Positions 33,774 through 47,372 of a stretch of DNA of 64,000 nt are shown here, piece by piece; position 1 is the stretch's first letter; each line of letters opens with the position of its first letter. The position numbers and the translations under genes are program-made. This DNA comes from Amoebophrya sp. A120 (lineage: Eukaryota > Sar > Dinophyceae > Syndiniales > Amoebophryaceae): contig CAJINV010000001.1 of assembly GCA_905178155.1 (NCBI GenBank), forward strand, positions 7,609,506-7,673,505. The letters are read 5' to 3'. The notes under the pieces are model-generated. The model saw nothing but the letters and a program-made list of their open reading frames with translations, was not told the DNA's origin and ran no database searches.

Positions 33774-34565
33774 ATGACGTTCTTCCGGAAAGCGTTCGTT
33801 CTTCCGTTTTTCGTTTCCCAAACTGCGGCATTGCGTCGCATTGGCAAGCACCGCCGAACATTGGAACCTGATCCCATTTTTTCCGAAAGCGCATCAGGTG
33901 TCGGCAATGATGCTGACGGCGATCATGGTGACGAGTCTGGCCTGGTCAGGCTTGTGAATCCTAAAACCATTTTCCCCGTACAGGACGTCTCAGCAGAAGA
34001 ACTCGCGGCCGCGTATAATGCCAAGGGTGGAATGCAACTTCTTGCACAAAACCTGGTTCGAAAGCTTTACGCGAAGAATCTCAACAGTGAGTTTGCCAAG
34101 CTGAACCAGGGTTATGGGAACACCAACAGCTCTCTCCCGATAGTTGCTTCCAGCAACAACAGTACTGCCACCGATTTCCTGGCGGAAATTGAAGAAGAAC
34201 CAGTGGCGTCTTCGTCTAACAATACCACCGCGGTTCATACCGTTCCGGATTCAGACAAGGAACAGTGCAACAAAACGGCAGGAGGCGGTGAAATTCCTCT
34301 CCCCGATTTTCAGTACCGCATCCCTGGCGTGATCCGGGTTGTATACACTTCATCTGCGGCGAGGGACGTTTTTGACTTGACTGCTTTGGCAGATCAGCTC
34401 TCGGAGATGAACTTTTTCCGCACGACGACGAACGCCACTCCAATTTCCGCCGGTGTCGATTTCGAGTGGTCTCTGAACGCGTTTTCCGATGGTTCTGATC
34501 CGAATCTTGGGAACGCCGAAGAAAGAATATGGTTCGGTCCTGACGGAACTCGTCTAGACCGTTGA
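33774..34565 (+). CDS. Secreted protein of unknown function
   Basis: 263 residues in one exon. A basic start followed by a hydrophobic core (MTFFRKAFVLPFFVSQTAAL) makes a signal peptide. The mature part is acidic and Ser/Asn-rich, with several N-glycosylation sequons (NSS, NNST, NNTT, NAT). No span, no cysteine-rich domain and no recognised family. A small secreted, glycosylated protein is the most that can be said. Confidence 0.65.
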   Translation: MTFFRKAFVLPFFVSQTAALRRIGKHRRTLEPDPIFSESASGVGNDADGDHGDESGLVRLVNPKTIFPVQDVSAEELAAAYNAKGGMQLLAQNLVRKLYAKNLNSEFAKLNQGYGNTNSSLPIVASSNNSTATDFLAEIEEEPVASSSNNTTAVHTVPDSDKEQCNKTAGGGEIPLPDFQYRIPGVIRVVYTSSAARDVFDLTALADQLSEMNFFRTTTNATPISAGVDFEWSLNAFSDGSDPNLGNAEERIWFGPDGTRLDR

Positions 34566-35342
34566 GCGACACTGGTAGCAGATGAAAGCATTATTTTCCA
34601 TCTGAAAAGTCAGCGCTCAGACGTGGACATTTCCACGAGCCGTGTGCCCTCATTTAAAATGCAGTTTCGCTGCTACCATATGCATATTATTCGCGCTTCC
34701 ATATACATCTGGTACAGAAATCTCTATCGATCCCCAAGCCGATGAGTAAGTAAGTGACATGATGAAGTTAGTAATCTACTTGAAGCGACACCATCACCAC
34801 ATCAGGTTAGAAGTTGTTGTTAAATGCGTCGTCAGCGAGGGCATGTTTCCGCTCTCGCCGAAGATGCATCACAAACCATAAGATTTTGCGATAGCGCGGC
34901 TGCGGAGCCGCGGCCGACAAAACCATGATCACAAACACAGTGATATCTGGCAGGTACTACTGCTTTCGGGGGAATGCTACTGCACCCCCAGGTGAGATAT
35001 GGAGCAATGGGTGACGAAAAGCTTTGTTCCACTACGCTGCCAGCCCCTTGCCGTGCGTCGTCTAAAAGGTTGAGCGATGACTATGTGAGGAAGAGGAACG
35101 ACCTAAAAGAGAAAAAGACATGCATTATCATGGTGCTTGGTGAACAACGTGAGTCTGATTTACAATAAACCACCGTTATTTACTCGTTTGCGTTTCCTTT
35201 GTCAAGTTGAAGAGTTTCTGAATCAGTCTGTTTTCCACCACGACCGCTTTCGTCATGTAGAAGGGGGCTCCTCGTTTCAATTTCTGTACGCATCGAATTA
35301 TTGTTCCTCTCCGAGCTGCTACTTGGATTCTCGTCCGCCATC
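34566..35342. other. Intergenic, no gene seen
   Basis: About 780 bases. Only short frames; a GC-rich GCGGCTGCGGAGCCGCGGC stretch near 34896-34914 could form a small hairpin. Confidence 0.45.
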
Positions 35343-36173
35343 ATGTCTTCCGCGGGCGGCCCCAGCGGGGGTCACCAACACGACCCGCGGTTTGCGAGCC
35401 AGAATCTGGGCAACTCACTCGGCAACAGAAGTTGCGTTCGTCAGACCAAGTTTTTTCGCATGTACGAGTCGGGCAACACGATGAAGGACCTGCTCGGCCA
35501 TTCTTCGCTGCACTGGGACTTCAATCAGAAAGAGGGCGCCTACAAGGGACAGCCCATTGAAGATCCATACGCGCTGGGAAAACCCACGGACAAGGCCGCC
35601 GATGGCGGAGCAACGGCGTCCGCGGGGGCGTACAGTGTCTCTTCCGCGTCCCAGCCGTCGCATCAGAAGCATGATAGTGGGGCCAGCAGTAGTTCTGCCG
35701 CTGCACGGGGGAAGAAAAGTAGTAATTCCATTTTCAAGAATAGTAACAACGACCGTGACAGCTTTGTCCAAAAAGCAGACCGGAGTCCCTCCTTTCAGAA
35801 AGAGTTTCACCAGACCAATATGTACCACGACGGCCACCTTGAGGGTACAACGGGGAGCACTCCAACCTCCAAGAGTAAGAAAAAGGCGTACAGTCCGCAC
35901 CATTACGTGTCGACTGGAACTGAAGCCGCGGACAGCGCAAGTTTCACAAAAAGTAACTCGTTAGCAGCAAATGCACCGAACCCACAAACTGGATCATCAT
36001 TATCTTACGATTCCGTTTCTCGTCCTCCCCATCTACCTAGTAGTGACGTTTCGGCACAGCCCCACCCTCCTACTGCGGGTAATCCAATGCAGTCGGGGCC
36101 TTTTGCCACACTTGGATCATTTAACACCTATCGCACCAGCTCTTCTGCGTATGGAAGTGGCAGCTGGCAGTAA
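35343..36173 (+). CDS. Unknown low-complexity protein
   Basis: 276 residues in one exon from the ATG at 35343. The first 70 residues are the most ordered (RQTKFFRMYESGNTMKDLLG, SSLHWDFNQKEGAYKG); the rest is Ser/Ala/Gly/Pro-rich and likely disordered, with basic patches (KSKKKAYSPHH). No signal peptide, no span. Family not recognised. Confidence 0.6.
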   Translation: MSSAGGPSGGHQHDPRFASQNLGNSLGNRSCVRQTKFFRMYESGNTMKDLLGHSSLHWDFNQKEGAYKGQPIEDPYALGKPTDKAADGGATASAGAYSVSSASQPSHQKHDSGASSSSAAARGKKSSNSIFKNSNNDRDSFVQKADRSPSFQKEFHQTNMYHDGHLEGTTGSTPTSKSKKKAYSPHHYVSTGTEAADSASFTKSNSLAANAPNPQTGSSLSYDSVSRPPHLPSSDVSAQPHPPTAGNPMQSGPFATLGSFNTYRTSSSAYGSGSWQ

Positions 36174-36674
36174 CAGTAAGAGAAACTCTTTCGAAGCGAG
36201 TCGCTTGCGCTGTCTTGAAAAGAGGGCAGGAACAGGCGCGTATTTCGGTGTCTATCGTTCTTCCGTAACTCCAACTGGGAACACTCTAGAAGGCTGTTCG
36301 TGCAAGTACTTAATCGAGGACCTATTTGCACTTCTCAATTGTAAGTACCTACTAGCTACGACTGGTTCTTCTTCGTGGCGTTGCTGTGTGCAGTTGTCAG
36401 ATTGAGTTTTGCTGCCGCCAGGAGAGAAGGACAGTTGAGTGTGAGGGTTCGGTTGCTCTGGTGGAGCGAAGAGGAAAGAGAGAAAATGAGCGTCGGAGCA
36501 CTCGATGATTGAATAAAGGGACTTGAATTTCACGACTTGCATCCCAACGTTCTGGTCTGACGATATGCTGCATTTAGTCCTTAGAATTTTTTCTGAAGCG
36601 ATTTCTTGAAAATTATCCGGACGCGCAATGATGCTCAAATCTTAGTAGCGCTTACTCGATAACAGTAACGCACG
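36174..36674. other. Intergenic, no gene seen
   Basis: About 500 bases without supported frames; leader of the next gene. Confidence 0.45.
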
Positions 36675-39600
36675 ATGTTGCCGATATTTTCCGGGTTGCT
36701 GGCCGGTGCGGTTTGCGTGCTCGCGCCGGATCACTTGGCTCCGGTTTTGTCGCTGAGTTTCACTGACGTCCACGATTTGCGGTCGGCTTTCCGCATCGGC
36801 TTCCAGTGGGGCATCGGGCATTCGAGCGGCATCTTGGTGGTGGTCTTCGTCGTGCTGCTGCTTCGCGTCACCGTCACGCACTACATCTTTGAGGTCTTCG
36901 TTTTTTGGTCGCAGGTTTTCGTGGGAAGCACGCTCTTGAGCCTGGGGGTCTACTACTTTTTCCACCAGACGAAGTACCTCTCGACAGAGGAAGGCACACC
37001 GGGGGACGGCAAGACCGGAACGGGTGCGAGTTCATTTTTCTTTTTGCGAGGCATGAGGCACCAGAGGTTTTTCATGTTTCCATCTGGCCTCCCGCCCGAT
37101 GAAGATCGATCCTATCGCTATTGAGTGAAGGGGAGGGAACAAGCAACACTGCTTTCGATCGCGCCCCTTGACCGCCCGCCGCTCGCAAAATGAAACCCGC
37201 TACGCGCCCTGGCACGCTTAGATGAAACGTATCATGTTGTACATCACCTATCGCTCGTTCATGTGTTGCAAACATCATGGGCACTCGTTTTCGATTTCGC
37301 TTTCGCAATTTATTACGAACCAAAAAAAAAGAGACAGAGGTAATGATCAATGCAAGAGAAGTCCGTGGTCGTGTACAAATATTGTGATCAGAGCTGCAGG
37401 TGCAGCCGGCGTATACTTGCTAGTTTTTCAGTCGACGATGGAAGGCTGGTGCACAGTGACGGATTCTCATTTCACAAAACAACACAGATCATCTGAACTG
37501 TGCGTGCTGTGCTTTTCCGGTTTCTGTGAATAACAGGCCCGGCAAGTTTAACCTGCTGAAGCCCCCGGACCCAGACGAGCTTGAGGAGTGTTGCGAAATC
37601 ATCGACGAATGCGAGGAGATTGCGCCCCCGAAACCCCTCTCTTTTGGCCGTCCCCAAGTGTTCGCGCAGCCGGCCTTCAGTGCGGACAAGTATTACAAAC
37701 AGAAAAAGGTAACCACAACGGGCCTTAACCCCAGTGTCAGCAACGTCTTCGACCGCGCGCTCGGGGGACTCGGTGGCGGGAACAAGGCATCTGCGGGAGG
37801 GGCGGTGTCTTCGGGATCTGGGACGGAGGAGATTCTTGGCACGGAGGAAATCGTGTCCACAACTGCGTCTGGCACGTCCGGGACAGAAGACGATCAGGTT
37901 GCGCGCACTACAAAAGGGAGCAACATGATCAATTTGCGGCTCGACCGTTTGCCGCGCTCCAGTGACGGATCCGTGCCGCTGCAAGACTTCACTGCAGCCC
38001 GCGGGAATGAAAATGACGCGGGCGCGGCGCTCGAGGACGCTCCGGAGGAACACGGGTCATCTCCGGGGGATGAGCGAGCGGAACTTCTGCAGCCCGCTGG
38101 CGAAGTGAAGATGTGCGGCTTAACGGTCCTCTTCCCGCCCTGCTGCCTGATCGGCGTGAACCGCCTGCGGTCGCCGAACTGCACGGGTCGCTTCGAGCTC
38201 TTTCCCGCTGTGGTGGCCAACAGCGTGTTCTGCATTCGGGTGCACCAGCTGCGCACGCGTTTGTTTGGTGGAAAAGCAAGTACAACTTCGGCAGCCGAGG
38301 GCGCGCTTGCGCTGGAGGAACAAATGCAGCTCGACGAGGCGAGCCAGAAGTCGCGGCTGATGCTATTTTTGGGATTTTTGCAGGGCTTTTCCTGTCCCTC
38401 CAACCTGATGTCCTTGCTGTTCGTGGCGAAGCAGCTGAACTGGTTCCAGATCGCGCTCTTCATGGCCTCCTACTGCGTGTCCAGCTGCTGTCTCATGGGC
38501 TGCTTTTGCTACGTCCTGAAGGTGTGGCTCTTTCGTGGCGGCACGGATCTCATGCAGGACCTGGCAACCGCCACGCACGAAAAAATCGATCCCGTGGACG
38601 ACAAACCCGCATTTGAGGGGCGGGCGGGGAATAACATGAGTCAAGGTGCGTCGTCGCCCAATGCCGGAAGGGCAGTTCTGCGGGGGGGAACAGGAGCCAC
38701 AGCCGCGTACTATGAATCATTTACATTTTCCTCTTCGATTTCGACTTCATGATCATTTTTTCTCGTTGGTTGTGTCAATCTGTGCGGAGGTCATCAGCGA
38801 ATGACTGCAGGATAGAAGGATGCATGGTTGGTGTTTGCAATAACAATATCGATGTGAATGTAAATGTTATAGTCTCTTCTGCTTCTTCACCTCATGCTCA
38901 TGCTGGTGGATCATGGCATCATGATTGTGAAACAAAATCTTCAACCAAACAGAACTTCTGCACCCGGCTCCGTTGAGCAACCTTCTCCAGCCACGCAGAA
39001 GCAAGCAAAGGATGCACGTAATAAGTTGCAAATCTACCGTATCAGCTGTTTTTTCCTGATTGCGACGGGGAGTTTCTTTTTGGCCGAAAGTCTGTTGGGC
39101 TTCGATGTTTTCGACTACATTGGCCTGCACGAGCACCACCACGGAGCGCACCACCACGCCGGCCACGAGCACGAGCGGGACGACGCGCTCGACGTAACCG
39201 CGGACTCTGCAGATCAGAGCGACGCGGGCTTAGCGGCCGGGGACTGGGAGGGGTTTCTGGGTGGACAATCGCCGTCCTTGGAAGTACGTGCGCATGCAAA
39301 TTCTCGTCGCGCGGAGCAGCAGGAACCCGAACCGCGAGAAGAAATCCCTGGACTTGTGTCCTCCCGCGAGCAATTTGCTTCCGCCCCAGGCAGAGACGAA
39401 AATCCGGAGGAGCATGATCCGGGGCTTCGTTACAGTACCGCGATACCGAGCGAAGAACAACCACGAGCGGAAAACAACTTCAACAAGCTGTACAATAGCG
39501 ACGGTGGTGCAGGCGGAGCAGGAGAGGAAGCGATAACACCGGCCTCGATTATCGCCCAGCTGCGAAGAAAAAGCAAGCGGACGCCGGCGGAAAAGAAGAA

Positions 39601-40210
39601 GCAACTGCGAACCGAATTTCCGTACTTGACGCGTTTTTCTGGTGCAAACAGTGAGGGATCTTCCTCCAATGTCGGCCACCCGGAGCCTTCCCCGTCCTCC
39701 GCACTGGACATGGACCCGCGCGATTTTGAGCAGCAGGGTGCCGCCTACGATCACAACGCAGCAGTGACCAGCCGGGACGACAGCCGGCCATTCGCACTTC
39801 AGAAAGGGAAAACGAGCAGCGCGCACCATCATCAACATCCAAAGCACCTGTCGAAGCGAACGCTGCGATCTGAGCGAGGACTCGTGTCGTCGTTCACGGA
39901 GCTGGGTGCTTTAGACCCTCGCACCGTGACGAGGCCGCTGCTGGACCGGTCGCCATACCTCCAAGTAGAAGACGCACCGACCGGACGTACTCCCGTGATG
40001 TCGTCCTCGTCGCGAAGTCGAGCAGCGGGCCCGAGCGAGATCCTTGAGAAGTTGTCAGCGCACCACCGGGGAGGTGGACAACACTCCGAGGACAGCGAAA
40101 AAAGTGTTGCACCGGGAATGCAGCGCAAGTTCAGCGAGATCTCCGAACTCGGTTTTCCGAACGCCGGTATCGTCATTCCTGCTGCAGGGACGACGAGTTC
40201 GCCACATTAG
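36675..40210 (+). CDS. NicO/UreH-like six-span membrane protein with His-rich loop
   Basis: Three exons: 36675-37066 (or 37075), 37537-38645, 38991-40210; about 906 residues. Intron 2 is GT-AG (GTGCGT ... CTCCAG). Three spans in exon 1 (FSGLLAGAVCVLAPDHLAPV; GIGHSSGILVVVFVVLLLRV; a third ending LLSLGVYYFFH) are followed, after a long acidic loop, by two spans in exon 2 (FLGFLQGFSCPSNLMSLLFV; FMASYCVSSCCLMGCFCYVL) and one in exon 3 (ISCFFLIATGSFFLAESLLG). The 3+3 topology, the APDH motif in span 1, GIGHS in span 2 and the HEHHHGAHHHAGHEHE run fit the NicO/UreH-like metal-transport superfamily. Export or uptake of a divalent metal is inferred. The 380-residue disordered C-terminal tail is unusual. 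Confidence 0.6.
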
Positions 40211-41641
40211 GTCGTGCGCGTTGGTTCATCTGTGGTTAGCTGTTTGTTATTACGACGCCGAGTACTTTTTTCAGTGGTAAAGTCGTAGCCGACGCACGGG
40301 CCATGATTCATTGCCAAGCAACTCCACAGTTGGTAGACTGACAGTAGTTTCAGCGTCGTGGCGAAGGAAGTTGAGTGTCAATATCTGCTCGTGCCAACTG
40401 CAAAAGTGGTTCATCGAAAAAATACTATCTAGCTGGCCGCACTACCGTGGTGGCGGTGACAGATGTAAAATGATTGCCACCGACTTATTACGGTAGCCTG
40501 GTTTGCGGTCGTGTGCGTGTCTACCGAATAGGTGTTGATGTGCGCTCCGAAACTGTGTGTGCATCGTGACAATTGCAGAAAAATAGCACCAGACTGCTTC
40601 GAATTTTTCGAGCTGGTGCCATCGAAAACAAGAGGAAAAAAATGCTACTGAATGAATTTTTGAGAATTACTTTCACTTTGTACAAACGAGACCCTTATCT
40701 GTAGTGCTGTTTCTCGGGAAGGACTTCCTTTTTTTCGAGTGGTTCTTTGTCCTTCCGAGAATATAAATGGTTTCTCTGAGCTTTTTCTTCTACCCAATAT
40801 CTGTAAGTAAAAATTTCGAGCTGCTCCCTACATTGACATTGTGGCCGAAGTCGTGGTGCAAACTTAACACTTATGTAACAAACCGATTGTCCTTCTCCAC
40901 GTTCTCCGCGGCGCCTTGGCCGACGGAAAAATATTTTTGGAGACGGATGCATCGAAGGCAAAGCTACGAGCTGGAAAAAGCTCTAGCTTTTAACTCAAAC
41001 TAGGTTGGTTCTGCGCGACGGTGCTTTCTGCTTGTTGAGGTGATTTTGCTTTGCATCTGATGCTAGTCTTGTAGTATTGCAGTGAAAGTGAAAGACATTA
41101 CTTAATCCGCTGCTGCTGGTCGCTCTTGCTTTTGACAGAGGTACTGCCGTTGCTCTTGTTTTTCTTCACTGCCGCGAAGGAAAAATGTTGGATTGTTCAG
41201 GTTTTTCGTGGTGGTTTCTTTCGTTCTTTGAGTGGCCAAACAGAGTCGCAGGCGCCGTTTCTAAAACTAACTTGTACGGAGCTTTGACATCGGTGGGTAG
41301 CTTGCAACTGCCCGCTGCTTGTTGTGTGGAAAAATTTGAAAAAATTTCCACAGCTATATCCACATCGGACATCATTACTGATCATGACTGTCATCGTACT
41401 ATGTGCCACAGACTGTGCTTGTCCGAGAGAAATGTAGCTGGATTGTTGTTGGTCCAACGCAGAGTTCTCAGCGTTCCTGACCACGTTCGTTTGTTGCAGT
41501 ACACGCGATACGACGCTTGTTATCAGGCGAGAGAGACAGTTTATGTTTGTTTTTGTGTACTTCTCCCCGACTTGATTTAATAACGATCGTGATGATTGCG
41601 TTGCCTAGAACCTACGGGATCAACAAAATTCTTCTGCAGAA
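40211..41641. other. Intergenic, no gene seen
   Basis: About 1.4 kb. Frames at 40767 and 41185 (131 codons) are unsupported by composition or domains. Confidence 0.5.
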
Positions 41642-44600
41642 ATGACGGTTGCAGACGAAAAAGGCGGCGATGCTGAAAGCTGCGCGGCTGAAGAAGCTGC
41701 CACGGAAAAGACCTCTATCGTCGATTTTTATCGGACGAAGATCAAACGCGTGAAAAGCGAAGTGGATTTGGATGTCGAGGAAGTTTTGTCCACGACGTCC
41801 TTTCCTCCAATCACAAAAACTACGAGCAAAAAGTCGCTTTTAGCTGAAGATCCGCACGCGTCGCCCGCAACATGTTCGACCGTGCCGAGCACCTTGCGAC
41901 GCGGATCACCGTCCTGCGGGGGGCTTTCGCCCGAAGTTCTGGGCGGCGCGGAGCACGACGAGTCGCCGCGATTTGCCACCTCAGCGCTGCGAAACCTCGA
42001 AGTGAACAAATACAGCCAGTTTCTACGCAAGTCCCCTGTGAAAGTGGTCACCGCGGCGGAAGTTGTGGCGTCCCCCACAGACAAAAGCAAGCTCCACAAA
42101 CTGCGAAGCGTGCCGCGGGTGGACTTGTCAGGGCTATTGGATCGGGATGTGCAAAGGCGAGCTGATGTTGGTAAGACGAGCGAGGCCACGGGAGTGCGAG
42201 GGGTATAACTCGGTCGACTAAATATGCTCAGTCTTCTTGTAGGGAGTGCTGAAAAAAAAAACAGAAAAAAGCTTTCATTTTCCTCGACATCACAATCACT
42301 AAATGAAGGTACAGCAATTTGCAGATTTCCGCCAAAAAAGAGACGACCTGCGTGAAGAAGAGGGAGTAATTCAGGGACCAGGCGCAGCACGGTCACAAGC
42401 TGTAAATACCGGCTCCGAAAGCAGTAGCAGAATGAATCTCGTGCCCGAGGTTTTTGTTTCCTGGAAGGAAGAGGTTACGCAGCGACGCATTGCTCGGGAA
42501 TTCCAGGAAACGCTCACCCGCCAGCTGCAGCAGTTCCACTCAGCGGAGTTTCAACCCGGGGACCTGAGCATGAACCTGACGCCACGGTCGCCAGGTCGCC
42601 CCGATTCGCTGACCGTGTCTCCGGAACTGCTCGGGCACGACATTCGCCGCTCACTCGAAAAGCGCTCGCAGGTGAAGGCAGCAATAAAAAGACTCGAAGG
42701 GTGGAAGACGGGGGCTGCTGTTGCCGCCGTCCGGCGGGAAGATGAAGGCACTCCGCCGCTTGCCGCAGCGGCCGAGGAGGAGAAGATCGTAGTCGCCAAC
42801 GAGTCACTGAGTAAAGAGCAAACAACATGCGGAAACGCAAGCTGTGTCAATGAGGATGACGTGGTGGTGCAGCTGGATCATGAAGCAGGGGATGAAAGAC
42901 AGGATGCTTGCGGCGGTGAGAATCCCGGTCGGCCATCTCGTGCTCAGGATGCGCCTCTTGAAGCGGACCCGCCCGGCAACATCACTGGACCTGAGCGAGT
43001 AATAAGCAGCGACGTTTCAAACGATACGAATCTGCGATTGCAGCGCACACGCACCGCGGACGATCCGTTCTCGGGATTGCGCAGCCCGGCGCTGTTGTCT
43101 CCGAGTGTGGTCGACCGCAGCGACGAGTTTCAGTTTCGGAACTCTGGCAGTTCCGACTCCGCGTACACATCGCCCTTGGGAGACCTTGGCGGGCTTTCAC
43201 TAGGAGCACCGGTCGTGCGAAAAATGTCTTCGGCGCCCGAACTCGGAGTCGCCTTCGCGCACTTCGCGTCTAATTGTAGTGTGGAGGTGCAAGAGCCTGG
43301 CGTTCAGTTCGTTCGCTCAGAGCTTGAGGAGCAGGAGAGCACATTTTTGTCCCACGGTCAGAACATCAATCACGAAGTCCAAGCAAGTCTTGTGCGCGGT
43401 GGAGCAGAGGGGTGGAATAGTAACCCACACGATTACAACAACCACCGGCAGCATCCAGAAAGCGTTGACATTGTCACGGCGCCGCGGTTGCTGTTTCGAG
43501 AAAAGGTGTGCGAGCGGGCTGTCCGAAACGCTCTGAAGCGCCCCGATGTCACTTGTCGCGCTGGAACAAGCTACGCGAACCCGACGCTGGCGAGTCGCAG
43601 GCGGAAGGAAAGGTCCAGCTTCGCAACTCCGGATCAAACCGATCAAGGGTGGTGCTCAAGTACGAACATTGACCACGGCCCAAAGCCGAAGAGCATTTTT
43701 CGCGAGTCGAAGAAAGCGACAAACAAGCAGGAGTCTCTCCTTTACGCAGCCGATGTGGTACTACCGAGCAGGCAGGACGGCGCGACGTCTGTGAACTACT
43801 ACTGCCACCGTGGGTCGCCTCGACTAGTGCAACGCACGAGTCCTGGCTTCTCCGAGCTGTCGCTTGGAGATGAAAGCAGCATCGACACAGTTGGCGGGAG
43901 TTGCAGGGCGGGAGAGGGGAGTCTGTGTGCGCCGCTCGCTCCTGGTTGTGCTATTTCTAGCTCCGAGCAAGACGTGGTGCTTCTTTCGTCCCCGCCAACG
44001 GGGATGCCAACTGTGATGGCGAACGGACCTGTGTCCTCTACAAGCAGAAAGGCGCAAATCCAAATGTCGCTAGGAAACCAGCGGCGACGCACACTGCCTC
44101 CTGCAAGTACTTTCCGTCCGCGTGACTGTGACGCTACGATTCAGAATCATCCTGCAAATCCCCTGTGTCGGAGCGATAATCCTGTTCGGCCGCCACCACT
44201 GCAGAGGCCTGCACCGGAGAAAGAGATCAACAACAAACGCCAGCTGGTACCGCAGCGACAGCGCTCCTTCTCCTCATTGTCGCAGATGTCGGAGCGCTCC
44301 TTAAAGGTGGCGGCCAAGCAGGCGACGAAAACGATGCGAACTAGATCCCCGGCTGCAGATGGGGCAAAAAGTGGCACCAGTGCTGGGTCGAGCGCAACGA
44401 AGCCTGCAAGCCTATTGTTCCGTCGAAGTTCGCAGACCAGAAAGAGTGGAGTGTCGAGAAGCCCCCTCGTGTCTCCAAGACCGCTCTCGCCTCCAGTATA
44501 CGCCGGAGACATTATCACAAGTGCCCGGGCCGGGGGTTCTAGTCAGCCGTCGCCGGAACGGAACGCTGCTGAGAAAAGCACCCTGCTTGCCACTGCGAGA

Positions 44601-47372
44601 GATGCGCAGGCAGAAAAAATCAAGAAGAACTTGAACAGATCTACTCTCGCACCGCCAATAATTTCGAACAGAAAGTCGTGTGTGCCATCTCCATCTGGTA
44701 GGCCGACCGCGGGTGCTATTGCTGTACCGAATGCGCAACGCCTCGCGCAACTAGCTCGTCCCCGGCGTGATCCCCGGGAGTCTCCGCTCAGCTCGCCGAC
44801 ACTTAGAACGTCGAGTCCGGGCTTGCAACAGGGTGAGCCACGTAATTCTCCCCAGGCTAGTAGCAAAACATCAATCCGTGAAGCGTTGCAACGCTGCAGG
44901 CCCGCGCAAGAGCGGCGACAAACACTCCCGGCAAGACCTGCGGACACGAGCCGCAACGACACACGAAGCGGGCAGTTAGCGAACCAATTTCGGTCTCCGC
45001 CTGGAAATCCGACTTGTGCATCAGACGTTCCGCTAGCGCAGGTGGTAGAAGAAGCTGCGAAGAAACGGATTGACGAGATGGCCACGGAGTTGTCGACCGC
45101 CCTGGATCGCGTGCGGGCCCTCTTTCCCGACACGGACGAGTGGACCAGCGGCAGGGAAAGCACCGTGACAAGCGAACGTTGTCCAGTTCCTGCTCAGAAA
45201 GTTCGCCAAGTGCCGGCTTCGCAAACCACCCCAAGTCCTCGTGTAGAGCTGCAAGAAAGTGCGGCAAGTACTAGACCCCCTGGAGAAAAAAGCTACGAAG
45301 AGCAGAAAGCTCCTGTGCGGCCTCTGGCACAGCGACGGCAACATTTCGGTAGAACGACTTCTCCTGATAGGCGAATACAACGCGGGAGATTTGGAAAAAA
45401 GCCGCAGACCGGCCGGCTGTACGTACCCCGTCCCGCACTTGATAGTGTACCCGAGGAGCAGGGGACAACAAATTCGATTTCACCAAATAAAGACGAGAAA
45501 AGTTGTGATGCAGCAAATACAGCTGCAGCTCGTTCAGCTAGTCCCGCTTCGCCCGAGTTTTCTCGTGCGCTCGCCGCCGGCGTCGCTGCGCAGCTTCGGA
45601 CAGTTGTGGAGAAGCACTTCATCGTCCAACAGCCGCCGATTACTCAAGCAGACAGCAACGGGGTTTTCAACGTGGCGCATCAGTCTCCCGGGGCGTGCTC
45701 TACCTCTACGCGTTACTGCAGTCCAGCAGACGATTTGGACACAGTTTGTTCCAGTGGAGGAAAGATATTGGACGCACCTGTTGCCCTCGACGCGGTGCGC
45801 GTAGAGCAAAGGCAAGATCAGGCTCCTGCGGTTCAGGCGCGGGCAGGTCTGGCGTTTCCGGTGACGCCGCCCGAGTCGCCAAGCCATACCGGATTATGCT
45901 TGCGCAATTACCCCCAGAGCCTAGAGCGCAAGGTGAAACTGCCGGAGCGACGTTCGCTGTATTTGCCCCAAGCCGGGGATGCTGTGGACGAGGCACTCGC
46001 GGAATGGCACAACACTGTTTCTCGTGCGGATGATGAGAAGTTCGTGTTTCTGCGTGCAAACACCTACTCCTATCGGGATCGTGTTGTACGCATTGGGTTT
46101 TCCTCCAATTGCGGAGAGAAGCTGAGAACGAGCACCAGTGCTAGGAAACACGCGAATGAACGGCATCGAACGGAGCCAGCGCTTGGAAATCACCTCGTTG
46201 TGGAATGTGAAGCGACGAGGGATGACGTGACCGGCCCGAAACTGCTGCTGCTCGACGATTATGTGAAGGAAGTGAACTCCTGCTCTGTATCACCACGAAG
46301 TTCCAGCTCCACGCCCCGCCCGCGTTCATATAAGCACACGAAAGCAGATGTGGCTGAGAAAGAAAGCGAAAGTGATTCCTCGCCTCTCCACGCGGCAACC
46401 ATATACGCACCAGCATCAAGCAGAGGCAGAGCTTCTGCTGTCGCACATGCGACCAAAGATCTTCACGCAGTGCCGCAGCTCCGCAGGGCTACTCTTCTGC
46501 AGCACCGGCCGAACCCTTTCACAACAGCGATGGGGTCATCGACGCATGCAAGCGCTGCACCACCGCTGTCGCCACCGTTGTCGTTCCCTCCGCTTGCGTC
46601 GCCACCACTCGGCTCACCGATCGGGTCGACGGTCTTTTATCCCGAAACAGCGTCGCAAACCTTTACGCCAGTTTTTGGCACTCCCGGTAGCCACGCTGCG
46701 AGCAACATTACGAGCGCTGCGGCCTCCGCACCGACGGCCGTGGTCCAACACCAAACGCGCACGATCGGATCCACTTACCCTAGCCTGCTGTCCAGACCCG
46801 TAAAAATCGCCGAGCAGCGCGCTGTCCAACCTGTCACGAAGACCTGCTATAATGTGGTGAACTCTTTTATCTCCCCACGAAAAAAGGAGCTCACGAGCGC
46901 AATTCGCTCGCCGAGTCTCGCGCCCACCGTCGGAGGAGGTCAACTTCTACCGACTGCAAACAGGATGAGACGAGTCCCTGCTGCAACGGAAAGTCCCCAA
47001 CTTCTTCTGACTCCGCCCCGTGACCTGCACTGTGGGCACCGGAAAGAACAGCTTACTGCTCAACATCCAGTTACGACAGAGATCGGGGAGAGTCATGCGT
47101 CAAGCCTTTCGTCGTCCTCCAACGAGGAAGAGTCAAAGTATGGTTTGCGACCGCCCAATCTGCAGTTTGATTCGCGTGGGTTCCGCCGATCGAGTCGCCG
47201 GTGTCGCTTGCGCAAGAAGTCCTTCAATTTCCAGCCCTGGCTGCGCAGAGCCGGGATTCATGTGGTTTGCAGTCCAAACAAGCACGATGGGAAGGTGGCC
47301 GGAAATAATGGCGGGAGCGGGTTGACACGACGCAAGAGCTACGCCGCGGTGCCGGTGCACGGAGCGGTCTGA
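41642..47372 (+). CDS. Giant Ser/Pro/Arg-rich protein, 1858 residues
   Basis: Two exons joined by a GT-AG intron at 42171-42324 (GTAAGA ... TTTGCAG), phase 1, reading ADV-DFRQKRDD. The 5-kb second exon is one continuous frame. The protein is almost wholly low-complexity: many SP, TP, RSP and SPR sites suited to proline-directed kinases, a Pro-rich run (PPLSPPLSFPPLASPPLGSP) near residue 1590, and basic patches near the C-terminus (RRSSRRCRLRKKSFNFQPW). There is no signal peptide, span or recognised fold. A disordered scaffold or cytoskeleton/nuclear protein is possible; function cannot be assigned. Confidence 0.75.
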